Origin: Lentisphaerota bacterium
GTDB lineage: Bacteria; Verrucomicrobiota; Kiritimatiellia; JAAZAB01
Assembly (NCBI GenBank): GCA_016188985.1
Contig: JACPGM010000014.1
Coordinates: 1 to 55,326 of the forward strand
DNA: 55,326 nt
Direction: 5' to 3'
Position numbers and translations under genes: made by a program. This document shows, in pieces, positions 42,184 to 51,010 of this stretch. Under the pieces are notes generated by a model. The model saw only the letters and a list, made by a program, of their open reading frames with translations, had not been told where the DNA came from and made no database searches. How positions within the stretch are numbered: the first letter of the stretch is position 1; every line of letters begins with the position of its first letter.

Positions 42184-42221
42184 AAAAAACCGGGGAGGAA
42201 ATTATTCTCCCCGGTTTTTTT
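42184..42221 (+). terminator. Rho-independent terminator
   Basis: Stem CCGGGGAG / CTCCCCGG with an 8-9 base loop, flanked by an A-run and seven T. It probably terminates HU transcription. Confidence 0.85.
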
Positions 42222-42336
42222 GCGCCTGCTCGGCCAGGTCAATTCTAACGCGGGCTATGCCCGCAACCAGAAATCGCCGCCGCCGGGACGTCGGCGACCA
42301 CCTAAGGCACTCATCATAAACGTTCTTAAAAGGTGG

Positions 42337-42363
42337 CGGCCGGCGTCCCTGCCGGCCGTTTTT
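42337..42363 (+). terminator. Rho-independent terminator-like hairpin
   Basis: CGGCCGGC-GTCCCT-GCCGGCCG followed by TTTTT, about 50 bp before dapF. The segment 42222-42336 between the two hairpins holds GC-rich palindromes and no gene. Confidence 0.6.
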
Positions 42364-42412
42364 AAACACGATGACTTGTTTTTTATAGCGGTTCCTGATG
42401 CATAAGGTACTA

Positions 42413-43303
42413 ATGAAATATCATTTCTGGAAAATGCACGGCGCCGGCAACGATTTCATTCTGCTGGATGATCGCCCGGCGTGCTTCCCGCGCCATGACC
42501 CGGCGCTCATCCGACGCTTGTGCGACCGCCGCACGGGTATCGGCAGCGAAGGGCTTCTACTGATTCAGTCTTCCCGGCGCGCTCATTGCCGCATGCGTTT
42601 TTTCAACCCGGACGGCCGCGAGGCGGCCATGTGCGGAAATGGCGCGCGTTGCCTGGCGCGCCTGGCCTGCGATTTGGGCGCCGCCCCGCCAAAAATGCAG
42701 ATCGAAACCGCCGCGGGCCTGGTAGAGGCCGAAGTCCTGGCTAAAGCCGTGCGGATAAAGATCGGGAACCCAACCGATTGCCGCTGCCATCAAAACCTGA
42801 GCCTGCACGGCGAGACTGTGCGTTACCATGCCATTGATACGGGCGTGCCGCACGTCGTGGTGGAAACCGAAGCGCTGGATTCCGTGGAAGTCGGCCGCCT
42901 GGGCGCCGCTATCCGTCAGCATGCCGCCTTCGCCCCCGCGGGCGCCAACGTGAATTTCATGACCATCACCGGCCCGCAGGACCTGCGCGCGCGCACCTAT
43001 GAACGCGGCGTTGAAGCCGAGACGCTTTCCTGCGGCACCGGCATCACCGCCTGCGCCCTGATTGCCGGCCGCCTCGGTCGCGTCCGCCCGCCGGTGCGGG
43101 TGAGGTGCCGGCACGGCGACACGCTGGAAGTCAATTATCGTCTGACCGCCGAGGGGTTTGAGGACGTAACGCTCCTGGGTCCCAGCGCCTACGTCTTTAA
43201 AGGGCAGGTGACGATCGCACCGCGGCCTCGTAAACCGCGCGCACGCTCACGCCGGCCTTCTCGGCCGCGCGCCGGCAATCTTCGTATTCCGGCGCCACGG
43301 TAA
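42413..43303 (+). CDS. dapF: Diaminopimelate epimerase
   Basis: Interconverts LL- and meso-diaminopimelate for lysine and peptidoglycan. Both active-site cysteines are present in their motifs: MCGNGARC and SCGTGITAC. Other signatures are KMHGAGNDF, FFNPDGREA and GVPHVVVE. I chose ATG 42413 (AAGG 6 bases upstream); ATG 42398 is the alternative. The last 30 or so residues are Arg/Pro-rich (PRPRKPRARSRRPSRPRA) and overlap the 3' end of larC on the other strand by 107 bases, so they are an acquired tail. Confidence 0.94.
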   Translation: MKYHFWKMHGAGNDFILLDDRPACFPRHDPALIRRLCDRRTGIGSEGLLLIQSSRRAHCRMRFFNPDGREAAMCGNGARCLARLACDLGAAPPKMQIETAAGLVEAEVLAKAVRIKIGNPTDCRCHQNLSLHGETVRYHAIDTGVPHVVVETEALDSVEVGRLGAAIRQHAAFAPAGANVNFMTITGPQDLRARTYERGVEAETLSCGTGITACALIAGRLGRVRPPVRVRCRHGDTLEVNYRLTAEGFEDVTLLGPSAYVFKGQVTIAPRPRKPRARSRRPSRPRAGNLRIPAPR

Positions 43304-44414
43304 CATCCGCGCCCCGCCACCGGCCAATTTTCACGCGGACTTCGCCAAAGGGCGTCTTCACGTTCTCGTGCCGCCGCTCCAGCACCGTGCGTTGCACCGC
43401 ATGTTCCCGAACGCCGAAGGTCGTGCTTTCGCGAAAGATCGCATCCAGCAGGCCCAAGCGTTTTTCCGGCTGACACAACACCGTCAGCAGGATCCCCGGA
43501 CGCTCTTTCTTCATCTGGACCGGCGTCACGAATACATCCAGCGCGCCGTCGCGCAAAAGCCTGTTCAGCAAGGCGCCCACCAGTTCGGGCGCCAGATCAT
43601 CCAGATTGCACTCCAGCACCAGGCAACTATCGGCCGCCGGCGAAGCGGCGTCAGCTTCCATCAAGGTGGCCCTAAGAACATTAGGGCGCGTGTTCAAGGT
43701 CCAGTGCCCAATGCCATACCCGACCTTCAGGATACGGCCACCGGCTGGAAATGTCGCTTGCGTTTTCCAGGTTGCCAGCAGCGCAGCGCCAGTGGGCGTA
43801 ACCAGTTCGAAGGATTCGTCCACCGGCATCACCACAAGTCCTTTCAGCAGCTCTATGGTAGCCGGCGCGGGCACCGGCAGAACTCCATGCGCGCATTCGA
43901 TCGTGCCATGGCCCAGCGGCAGCGGCCCAACTGATACGCTGGCGACCTCCAACTGTTCCAGGGCCAGGCAGGCGCCGACAATATCAATAATAGCATCCAC
44001 GGCGCCGACCTCATGGAAGTGCACCTTGTCCGGTGGAATCCCATGCACCTTGGCCTCAGCTTCGGCCAGGCGCTGGAACACGGCCAAGCTGGCCGCCTTT
44101 ACGGGTGTCGCCAACGGGCTGCCCAGGACCAAGGTCTGAATTTCCTTCAGTGCGCGCGAGGCGCGGTGTTCATCGGGCATTTCCTGAGTAACGCGGCCCT
44201 CGTGCTCGATAATTTCGGCGGCAACTTTAACACGAACCCGGGTGCCATGTAAGCCTCGGTCTCTGGCCGGAGAAGCCTCAATTTCAAACGGTCCTATCTT
44301 CAGGTTCTCGAGCTGTTGCTGTAAATCAGCGCGGTTAACGCCGAGATCCAGAAGAGTCGCCAGGATCAAATCGCCGCTGGCGCCGCCGACGCTGTCAAAA
44401 TGAAGGTGCTTCAT
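43197..44414 (-). CDS. larC: Nickel pincer cofactor biosynthesis protein LarC
   Basis: 405 residues, full-length LarC, the CTP-dependent nickel insertase that finishes the nickel-pincer nucleotide cofactor. Typical blocks: HFDSVGGASGDLILATLLDLGV, VHFHEVGAVDAIIDIVGACLALE, LPLGHGTIECAHGVLPVPAPATIELLKG, ELVTPTGAALLATW and LECNLDDLAPELVG. Its ATG overlaps the larB stop (ATGA). The stop region overlaps dapF convergently. No larA or larE is in the window, so the client enzyme and the sulfur-transfer step are elsewhere. Confidence 0.92.
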   Translation of the reverse strand: MKHLHFDSVGGASGDLILATLLDLGVNRADLQQQLENLKIGPFEIEASPARDRGLHGTRVRVKVAAEIIEHEGRVTQEMPDEHRASRALKEIQTLVLGSPLATPVKAASLAVFQRLAEAEAKVHGIPPDKVHFHEVGAVDAIIDIVGACLALEQLEVASVSVGPLPLGHGTIECAHGVLPVPAPATIELLKGLVVMPVDESFELVTPTGAALLATWKTQATFPAGGRILKVGYGIGHWTLNTRPNVLRATLMEADAASPAADSCLVLECNLDDLAPELVGALLNRLLRDGALDVFVTPVQMKKERPGILLTVLCQPEKRLGLLDAIFRESTTFGVREHAVQRTVLERRHENVKTPFGEVRVKIGRWRGADVTVAPEYEDCRRAAEKAGVSVRAVYEAAVRSSPAL

Positions 44415-45163
44415 GCCGCGTGTTCCCCTACCCGATTGATCAGCGCGGCGGCCACACCCGCGCCGAAACCATTATCAATGTTGACCACGGTCACCCCGGG
44501 CGCGCAGGAATTGAGCATCGCCAGCAGCGCCGCGAGACCCTGGAAATTGACGCCATAGCCGATGCTGGTAGGCACGGCCACAATCGGACGATCCACCAGC
44601 CCGCCCACTACCGAGGGCAAGGCGCCTTCCATGCCGGCGACGACCACGATAGCCCGGCAGCGCTTGAGCAGCTCCACGTGCTTGACGACCCGATGCAGGC
44701 CCGCCACGCCGACGTCGTAGACGCGCTCCACCCGCGCGGCCATGAACTCAGCCGTCAAGGCCGCTTCCTCGGCCACGGGAATATCGGAAGTCCCCGCACA
44801 GACGACGGCCAAGAGCCCAACTCTCTCGCCCGGCTCGGCTACCTGGATAGTTATGGCTTTGGGCAACTCGTGATAGACCGCCTCAGCGTGCGAGCGCCGC
44901 ACAGCAATATATTGCTCGTTCGTCGCGCGGGTGGCAAGCACATTTTGTCCATCCGCCACCAGGGCGGACATGATCTGGATTATCTGCTCGGCGGTTTTGC
45001 CGGGGCAGTAAATAACTTCCGGCAGGCCGCGCCGGCTGTGCCGGTCCAGGTCCACGCGGGCAAAGCCCAGGTTGGTTTCGCCGCGCGCGTCCAGGATGGT
45101 TTCCGCCTCCCGAATGGAGACCTCGCCCCGCGCCACCCGCTGAAGTAACTCGTTCAGTTTCAT
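44411..45163 (-). CDS. larB: Nickel pincer cofactor biosynthesis protein LarB
   Basis: 250 residues. LarB carboxylates and hydrolyses nicotinic acid adenine dinucleotide at the first pathway step. The PurE-like region is clear: AVVCAGTSDIPVAEEAALTAEF, YDVGVAGLHR, AIVVVAGMEGALPSVVGGLVDRPIVAVPTSIGYG and VNIDNGFGAGVAAALIN. Overlaps larC by 4 bases and follows the Gfo/Idh/MocA gene by 17 bp. Confidence 0.93.
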   Translation of the reverse strand: MKLNELLQRVARGEVSIREAETILDARGETNLGFARVDLDRHSRRGLPEVIYCPGKTAEQIIQIMSALVADGQNVLATRATNEQYIAVRRSHAEAVYHELPKAITIQVAEPGERVGLLAVVCAGTSDIPVAEEAALTAEFMAARVERVYDVGVAGLHRVVKHVELLKRCRAIVVVAGMEGALPSVVGGLVDRPIVAVPTSIGYGVNFQGLAALLAMLNSCAPGVTVVNIDNGFGAGVAAALINRVGEHAA

Positions 45164-45180
45164 CTGGAACGCACCCGGCG

Positions 45181-46083
45181 CTACTCGAGCAGCGAGACCT
45201 TTACGGCCTTCCCGGTTTCAATGGACTCGCGGGCCGCTGTCATCATGGCCAGGCCCTCGAAAGTCGCGCGCATATCCACCGGAGCCCCCGCGCCCTCGAA
45301 AAACGCCTTGATCTGGCGCAGAATATCGCGGTAGGAGTACGTGGCGTTACACACAAAGGGAACCACTTGAAGCTCTTTGGCTATTAAACCATGAACGCGC
45401 CCGCCATACAGCCATTGGCCGCGGATTGTTTCCACGACGCCTTCGCGCCCGCCACCGTAATCCACCACCGCGACGATGCTGCCCTCGGTTTCCATCGCGC
45501 GGAGGGATCGCGCCCCCGGTCCCATGATCCGCTGGAGCATTTCAAATGTATGCACGCCGTACCACACGAGCGAATCGCCGGCGGGCGCCTGGCCCAAAGC
45601 GCCGAAAACCTGCGCACGGGTGATTTCGGTGAACCGCGCGCGCGTGCCATCAACCTCGGGACATAACGGCAGCGAAGAGCCCGACCAGACCCGCGTGTTA
45701 TTCTGGCGCATGACCTGTAGAATGGCGCGTCCATCGGCCAGGGAGTTCGCCAAAGGCTTGTCCAGAAACACTCCCTTGCCCAGCGCGGCCACCTTGCGGA
45801 AATACTCCAAGTGATAGGCCCCATCGTTGATTTCCAGCATGATGGCATCGCAGCCGGCCACGGCCTCTTCAAACTTGGTAGTGACGCGCACCCCCCAGGA
45901 TTCCAACTGGGCTTGCCGGGCGTCCAGACCCTCTTTGTTTTGAAAAGGCGTTTCAAACCTGAGGCAGGTTGTCGCGCGCAGGCCTTCCACCCGCTGGTCG
46001 CTCGGGCAGTCGGCGGACTGCATGCGCCGCGGGTATTCAATGCTGTGGCTGGTATCCAGCCCGATAATTGCAACATTAATCAT
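45181..46083 (-). CDS. Gfo/Idh/MocA-family protein
   Basis: About 300 residues from ATG 46081-46083 (AAGGGAAT upstream); a longer frame to 46128 adds residues outside the fold. The N-terminal Rossmann strand is atypical (INVAIIGLDTSHSIEYPRRM; no GxGxxG), but the EKP-like triad survives as FLDKPLANSLADGRAI, with MLEINDGAYHLEYFRKVAALGKG before it and a C-terminal GFO-type sheet. It may be an oxidoreductase or a sugar-acid or amine-related enzyme. It lies between the MttB pair and larBC on one strand. Confidence 0.75.
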   Translation of the reverse strand: MINVAIIGLDTSHSIEYPRRMQSADCPSDQRVEGLRATTCLRFETPFQNKEGLDARQAQLESWGVRVTTKFEEAVAGCDAIMLEINDGAYHLEYFRKVAALGKGVFLDKPLANSLADGRAILQVMRQNNTRVWSGSSLPLCPEVDGTRARFTEITRAQVFGALGQAPAGDSLVWYGVHTFEMLQRIMGPGARSLRAMETEGSIVAVVDYGGGREGVVETIRGQWLYGGRVHGLIAKELQVVPFVCNATYSYRDILRQIKAFFEGAGAPVDMRATFEGLAMMTAARESIETGKAVKVSLLE

Positions 46084-46225
46084 CTTAATTCCCTTCCGGC
46101 GACAGTTTGCCGCCCGTGGACCGAGCATGTATTTTGCGCGTCAGACTTTTCCCCCAAGTGGTTGAAAGTTATCCTGAATCTCACCGGCAAAGTCAATCTG
46201 GAAGTATGTCTCCGTCACGAGGCGG

Positions 46226-47680
46226 TCACCTGGCCGGCGTGAGCCAGTCGGGCAAGGATTTCAGGGAGCAGCGCTTGGTCGCGCGTTTCAGAATCCCGTC
46301 CACCAAGCTGGTTTGCGCATCCGTCATGGGCACAGGCCGATGGCTCCGCAGGAGTTGCTTGGTTGCGGTGATGACACCATCCATGAATGATTTTTTATCC
46401 CGCAGGCGCTTGGCCAGCGGGCGCCGGTCCCAGAACCGGGTGCAGAGCGTTTCGGCCTGGTAATGGCTCAAGGTGTGGTCATGGGCAAGGAAGGAACCCC
46501 CAGGGCCGATTTCGCGGATCACGTTGAGGGCCAAGGTCTGCTCATTGACCTCAATACCGGCCATGAGGCGCTTGCAGTGGGCAATCATCGCGTTGTTAAT
46601 TAGAAGTTGCTCGGCCGAGGTTGCGCTGGCCGAGGCCAGCCAGCCGACGTCATGAATCAGATTGGCGCTCGCGGCCAGGTTGAGCAGGTTCAACACGCCG
46701 GCTTCGAATCCGCTTTGCATGTCGGCGCCCGAAGCGTCGGAGCAGCCGGCGGTACCGAAGGAAGGGAGGCAATAGTGCCGGCCCATTTCGGCCACGGCCA
46801 CGGTCTGCAAATGCAGTTCGGCCGAGCCATAGGGCATGATGCAAGTTCCGTAATCCAGGTTGGCGAAGACCCCGCCATAAATAACCGCGGCGCCCGGTTT
46901 GTAGAGCTGGGCCAGCGCCAAGCCGCTCAGCCATTCGGCGTTGCCGACGACGATATTGCCGGCCAGCGTGGCCGGCCCGGTGGCGCCCGCCATGGGCGCG
47001 GGCGTGTACAAAATGGGAAAGCCCTCATCCAGCGCGCGAAAGATCTTGTCCAAGGATTCCGGCGCATGGGTCAATGGTGAAATGGGCTCGGAGTAAAAAA
47101 TCCCATAAGGCTTTTCGGGGCCATGGCGGGAACCGGCGGCCCGGAAAATTTCCGCCAGCACGCTAACATTATCGGGAGAATTAGCGGTGAAAATGATGGG
47201 CTTCGGGCTGTTTCTAATCATGACGGCGACTTCGTAGAGATCGCGCACGGCAACCGGCGCATCTGCGCAATGGGCCATGGCCATGTCGAACTCGAGGTGC
47301 TCGCAAGCGTCACAGATATGCGCGAGCCGGGCGCAGTCGGCCAGTCGGAAAGGATGGAAGCGCCGCCGTTGTTCGTCCCAATACTGGGGCGCGGGTCCGC
47401 CGGCGCCGAAATAGGAGTTGCGCTCGCGCAGCTCCATAGTCAAGTTGCCGCAACGGTCGAATACCGTAACGGCTTTGGGCGCTTGTCGCAGGGCCTGAGA
47501 GACAAGCTCGCGCGGCAGGCGGGCCAAGTCGCCAGCGAGTCTCGCGCCGGCGGCCTGTAATAATTGCCGGCCGCGGGAGTTAAGGACTTTTACGCCCGTG
47601 GTTTCCAGGACAGCGAGCGAGGCCTCATGCAGGCGCCGGCATTCGTCAGCGGTCAACAGTTGCAGGCCGTGCAATTTCAT
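46226..47680 (-). CDS. Trimethylamine methyltransferase (MttB) family protein 1
   Basis: 484 residues, full MttB-superfamily length: LHEASLAVLETTGVKVLNSRG, YFGAGGPAPQYWDEQRRRF, YTPAPMAGATGPATLAGN, SFGTAGCSDASGADMQSGFEAGVLNLLNLAASANLIHDVGWL and VIREIGPGGSFLAHDHTL. No in-frame TAG interrupts it, so this is a non-pyrrolysine member that demethylates another quaternary amine, or similar, using a corrinoid protein not seen nearby. It starts 6 bp after its paralog's stop. Confidence 0.87.
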   Translation of the reverse strand: MKLHGLQLLTADECRRLHEASLAVLETTGVKVLNSRGRQLLQAAGARLAGDLARLPRELVSQALRQAPKAVTVFDRCGNLTMELRERNSYFGAGGPAPQYWDEQRRRFHPFRLADCARLAHICDACEHLEFDMAMAHCADAPVAVRDLYEVAVMIRNSPKPIIFTANSPDNVSVLAEIFRAAGSRHGPEKPYGIFYSEPISPLTHAPESLDKIFRALDEGFPILYTPAPMAGATGPATLAGNIVVGNAEWLSGLALAQLYKPGAAVIYGGVFANLDYGTCIMPYGSAELHLQTVAVAEMGRHYCLPSFGTAGCSDASGADMQSGFEAGVLNLLNLAASANLIHDVGWLASASATSAEQLLINNAMIAHCKRLMAGIEVNEQTLALNVIREIGPGGSFLAHDHTLSHYQAETLCTRFWDRRPLAKRLRDKKSFMDGVITATKQLLRSHRPVPMTDAQTSLVDGILKRATKRCSLKSLPDWLTPAR

Positions 47681-47686
47681 TGTGAA

Positions 47687-49156
47687 TTACACCAGGCTGG
47701 TCTGGTTGGCGCTGGAGTGTTTATCCGCCGCCGCGAGAATCTTGTTGATGCCCGAGTCCACTTTCTCCGGCAGGGTCGGCACTTTATGGGATGCGAGAAT
47801 ATCCGCCACCCGCTCGCGCACCCGCGCGCCCATGGTGCGCGCGCCGGCTTTTCGCCAGATTTCGAAACGGCTGCGATCCATCAGGGTCGGGAACCAGAAC
47901 GCGCGGCGGAAATGCTGCGCGGTATGCTCATGCGCCAGGAAGTTGCCGCCGGGGCCCACTTCCCTGATAACGTCCAGGGCCAGCGTTTCTTCGTTGACTT
48001 GAATACCAGACAGAAACCGTTTGACCATGCCGATTACTTCATTGCTCAGGACCACCATTTCCGGGGAGGCGATCAGCGCCGATTCCAGGAAGCCCACATC
48101 ATGAATCAGGTTCGCGCCGCTCAGGCCCGCGGCCATAATGCTCAAGGCCGCTTCCGCGGCCGCCTGTTCGTCAAAAACCTTGCTGTCGGAGCAGCCGGCC
48201 GCGCTGAACATCGGAATTTTCAGCCAATGGGCAATGTCGGTCAGGGCGCAGGAGAGCAGGTGCAATTCCGGCGAGCCGTAGGTGAAAACCATGGAATGCA
48301 TATCAACCGGGGAGAGTACCCCGCCCATAATGAGCGGCGCGCCCCGGCGCTTTAGCTGGGCCACAACCATGCCGGCCAGAAACTCGGCAACGGCCAGCGC
48401 CAGCGCGCCCGCCAGCGTCACGGGCGCCGTGGCCCCCAGCATGGGGCCAGGCGTATAAATTGCCGGAATACGCCGCTCCGCCGCAAAGAGCAGCTTTTCC
48501 AGCGCGGCTTTGCTGTGCAGTAGCGGGGTTGTAGGTTCCAGGTAAGCGATAAATCCCGGATTGACTTCAAAGGCATCACGCGCGCCACGAAGGAGGTAAT
48601 ACATCTCAACAATATCGGATAGGCCATCGCGCGACATGGCCGTGAGGCAGAGCGGCTTCACCGTGTTGCGCAGCATCGCCGCCGCCTGGTGGCGGTCATA
48701 ACTGTAGGTCGGCACATCGCTGACTAACCCCAGCGACATGTGGAAATCCAGATTCTCACAGGCATCCACTATCTGCGCGGCTTCTTCGGCATCCTTCTTG
48801 AGGAAAGGCCGGCGCTGGCCGGACTTGACGTCGTAAATAAACGGACAGTCGGAGCCGGTGCCATAATAGATGCGGTGGCTTTCCAGGATCATCGTGCGCT
48901 GCCCGTCGCGGTTGCCCAGGGCAATACGCGGGGGAACATGGTTGAGCATCTCCTTGACCAGACTGGGCGGAATACGCGCACTATCACCATCCAGGACGGC
49001 GCCGGAGCGCTTGAGCAATTCTTTGGCCTCATCTTCATGAAACCGGCAACCGGTAGCTTCCAGGATTTCCAGGGCCGCCAGGAAGATCTGCTCGATCTGG
49101 TCGTCAGCCAACACGCGAAATTGAGTGGTGGCATAATTGGTAAGATTCGTTCGCAT
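47687..49156 (-). CDS. Trimethylamine methyltransferase (MttB) family protein 2
   Basis: 489 residues, paralogous to the adjacent protein: IFLAALEILEATGCRFHEDEAKELLKRSG, IYYGTGSDCPFIYDVKSGQRRPFLKKD, YTPGPMLGATAPVTLAGAL, MFSAAGCSDSKVFDEQAAAEAALSIMAAGLSGANLIHDVGFLE and VIREVGPGGNFLAHEHT. Also free of in-frame TAG. First gene of the run of five on this strand. The tandem pair could act on two methylated substrates or form a hetero-oligomer (inferred). Confidence 0.87.
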   Translation of the reverse strand: MRTNLTNYATTQFRVLADDQIEQIFLAALEILEATGCRFHEDEAKELLKRSGAVLDGDSARIPPSLVKEMLNHVPPRIALGNRDGQRTMILESHRIYYGTGSDCPFIYDVKSGQRRPFLKKDAEEAAQIVDACENLDFHMSLGLVSDVPTYSYDRHQAAAMLRNTVKPLCLTAMSRDGLSDIVEMYYLLRGARDAFEVNPGFIAYLEPTTPLLHSKAALEKLLFAAERRIPAIYTPGPMLGATAPVTLAGALALAVAEFLAGMVVAQLKRRGAPLIMGGVLSPVDMHSMVFTYGSPELHLLSCALTDIAHWLKIPMFSAAGCSDSKVFDEQAAAEAALSIMAAGLSGANLIHDVGFLESALIASPEMVVLSNEVIGMVKRFLSGIQVNEETLALDVIREVGPGGNFLAHEHTAQHFRRAFWFPTLMDRSRFEIWRKAGARTMGARVRERVADILASHKVPTLPEKVDSGINKILAAADKHSSANQTSLV

Positions 49157-49256
49157 AGCTGGTTAACTCCTTAATGAATGACGTAAGCTTATAATATTGC
49201 CTCGCTCTCAGGCAACACCTATTGTACACTCCAACAACAGCTTTTCGGAGAAACTC

Positions 49257-49760
49257 ATGGACAGTCCGGAAGAAAACATCCTGAAGTTGCTGACGGAACG
49301 CCAGGTGCCGCATGCGGTGCTTGAGCATCCTCCGGTCTATACCAACGCGGCCATGGCCCAGGCGCTCGGCGTAGCTTTGGGTGAGACGGTGAAGAATATC
49401 ATGCTGGAAACGAGCGAAGGCGAGATCATCCTGGTGGTCTTGCCGGGCGACCAGCGCTTTGACGCCAAACGGCTCTCGGCCAAAGCGGGGACCAAGCGCG
49501 TGAGCTTCGCCAAGCCGGACAAGGTCAAAGAATTCGCCGGCTGCGAGGTGGGCTGCGTCCCGCCCTTTGGCCACGTGAAGAGCGTCCGCGTATTCCTGGA
49601 CCCCGCGCTGGATCCAGTTCTAAGACCGGCTTACTCCCAGGAAAACAAACACGTGTTCGTTGACTCGCTTCGCTCGCCAACGGTGTGGCGGCACGGCACT
49701 CGTGAATGGCATCGGCAAGCGAAGCGAGTCAATGCCCCAAAGAAGGGGGCCACCCCATGA
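49257..49760 (+). CDS. YbaK/ProX-type aminoacyl-tRNA deacylase-like protein
   Basis: 167 residues from ATG 49257 (CGGAGAAACTC upstream). The YbaK/EbsC fold is clear: VPHAVLEHPPVYTNAAMAQALGV, ETVKNIMLETSEGEIILVVLPGDQRFDAKRLSAKAG, VGCVPPFGH (active-site loop), VFLDPAL. It removes mischarged amino acids from tRNA. The C-terminal region overlaps a hairpin element (15-bp perfect arms, 49660-49674 and 49718-49732), so the last 35 or so residues differ from the family norm. The stop overlaps the next ATG (ATGA). Confidence 0.87.
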   Translation: MDSPEENILKLLTERQVPHAVLEHPPVYTNAAMAQALGVALGETVKNIMLETSEGEIILVVLPGDQRFDAKRLSAKAGTKRVSFAKPDKVKEFAGCEVGCVPPFGHVKSVRVFLDPALDPVLRPAYSQENKHVFVDSLRSPTVWRHGTREWHRQAKRVNAPKKGATP

Positions 49761-50719
49761 AGAGCCCCATGCTGCCGAGCGACCACCAAGCCGCCGTGAG
49801 ACGCGCGCTGGCCTTGGGGCGCACCGGCGACCCGGCGGCTTTGCCCGAACTGATCGGCCTGTTGCGCACGCCCTCGAATGAGGTGCAGCGGTTGGCGGCT
49901 TCGGCCATCGGCAAACTGGCGGAGTTCGGCGCCGACGCCGAAGCGGCCGTGGCGGCGCTGGCGCCGTTGGCCTTGAAAGCCGGCCACCCGCAGACACAGC
50001 AATATGCCATTCGTGCCCTCAAGAAGTGCGGCGCGGCGGCGAAGGGCTGCGCGCAAGACCTGCGCAATCTTGCCCGCAACCCGGCGCAACGCGACTATGT
50101 GCGCACTGCGGCCGCGACGGTGGCCGACGCCATCGAGCAGGCGGCCAGCGATGCACTGGCCGGAGTGAAACACCGCTGCCAACGCTGCAACGCAACGGTT
50201 TCGGCAGACGAGTTCGCGCGCTCGTATCAGGCGTTTCAGCGCGTCTTCTGCGACCGGTGCTTCGACGAGGTGTTCCTGGAGCGGCGCAATTTCGAGACGC
50301 AGGTCGAGTTGAACAAGACGATCGCGGCGCGCGACGGCACGGTCGTGCAGTCCGAGGGCGAGCGGCGCATCGCCGAGTGGTTAACGGCGCACGGTATCGC
50401 CTACCGGTACGACGCCAAGTTTCGCATCGTCGGCGAGTTCCAGATTCGCCCGGACTTCTACCTGCCGGAACTGGACGTGTACATCGAGTATTGGGGCCTC
50501 GACACGCCCCAATATAAGATGAGCATGTACAAGAAGCAGACGCTTTACCAGCAGGAGGGTAAGCGGCTGGTCTCGGTGCATCCGCAGGACTTGTCGGGTT
50601 TGGATGCGTTGCTTGTCGTCAAACTGCGTCTCTTCGGTTTTCATCCTGGCGCTGACGCGCGAAGCGCGAAGGAAAGTCAGCCGAGTCGAGATGCTGGCCG
50701 AAGGCTACCGCCGCCTTGA
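49757..50719 (+). CDS. HEAT-repeat protein with PD-(D/E)XK-like nuclease domain
   Basis: 320 residues. Residues about 1-130 are HEAT-like helices (ALGRTGDPAALPELIGLLR, AVAALAPLALKAG). A Cys4 knuckle follows (CQRCNATV, FCDRCFDEVF). The C-terminus has SEGERRIAEWLTAHGIAYRYDAKF, then FQIRPDFYLPELDVYIEYWG, the E...D...ExxK-like pattern of VSR/UvrD-associated nucleases. The final PRO-rich tail runs into remnant helicase DNA and is probably not native. A nucleic-acid-linked repair or defence role is inferred. Confidence 0.7.
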   Translation: MKSPMLPSDHQAAVRRALALGRTGDPAALPELIGLLRTPSNEVQRLAASAIGKLAEFGADAEAAVAALAPLALKAGHPQTQQYAIRALKKCGAAAKGCAQDLRNLARNPAQRDYVRTAAATVADAIEQAASDALAGVKHRCQRCNATVSADEFARSYQAFQRVFCDRCFDEVFLERRNFETQVELNKTIAARDGTVVQSEGERRIAEWLTAHGIAYRYDAKFRIVGEFQIRPDFYLPELDVYIEYWGLDTPQYKMSMYKKQTLYQQEGKRLVSVHPQDLSGLDALLVVKLRLFGFHPGADARSAKESQPSRDAGRRLPPP

Positions 50720-50935
50720 CTTGGCGGCGGAGGAAGTCGAGCGGCAGGTGTATCCGAAACGCACGGAATCTGGGAAGATGGTCCAGAAAACCGCCGGCAA
50801 TCTCCGAAATGCCGTCGAAATGATGGACCAGACCGATGAGGCGCAGGACCTTATTGCCGGACTGATCAGCATAGTGGAGGACAAGCGGCTCAAGGTGCGC
50901 GTTTACACGAAGGGGTGGCTTCACGCGAAGGCGAA
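50670..50935 (+). pseudogene. Fragment of a PLD-type helicase, truncated at tRNA-Pro
   Basis: The frame starting at 50604 contains EMLAEGYRRLDLAAEEVERQ, KMVQKTAGNLRNAVEMMDQTDEAQDLIAGLISIVEDKRLKVRVYTKGWLHAKA, matching the phospholipase D-like N-terminal part of SNF2-related helicases. It lacks a proper start, and after LHAKA it enters the tRNA-Pro gene. Only a piece of the gene remains, so it is a remnant left at a tRNA integration site. Confidence 0.68.
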
Positions 50936-50936
50936 G

Positions 50937-51010
50937 TCGGGGCGGTGGGATTTGAACCCACGACTTACAGCTCCCAAAGCTGTCGCGCTACCAGACTGCG
51001 CTACACCCCG
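50937..51010 (-). tRNA. tRNA-Pro (TGG)
   Basis: 74 nt without encoded CCA. Acceptor CGGGGTG / CGCCCCG, anticodon loop TTTGGGA giving TGG, T-arm GTGGG-TTCAAAT-CCCAC. Confidence 0.95.

Noticed and set aside
46226-49156. Pyrrolysine-containing MttB
   Set aside because: Both paralogs are full length without an in-frame TAG.
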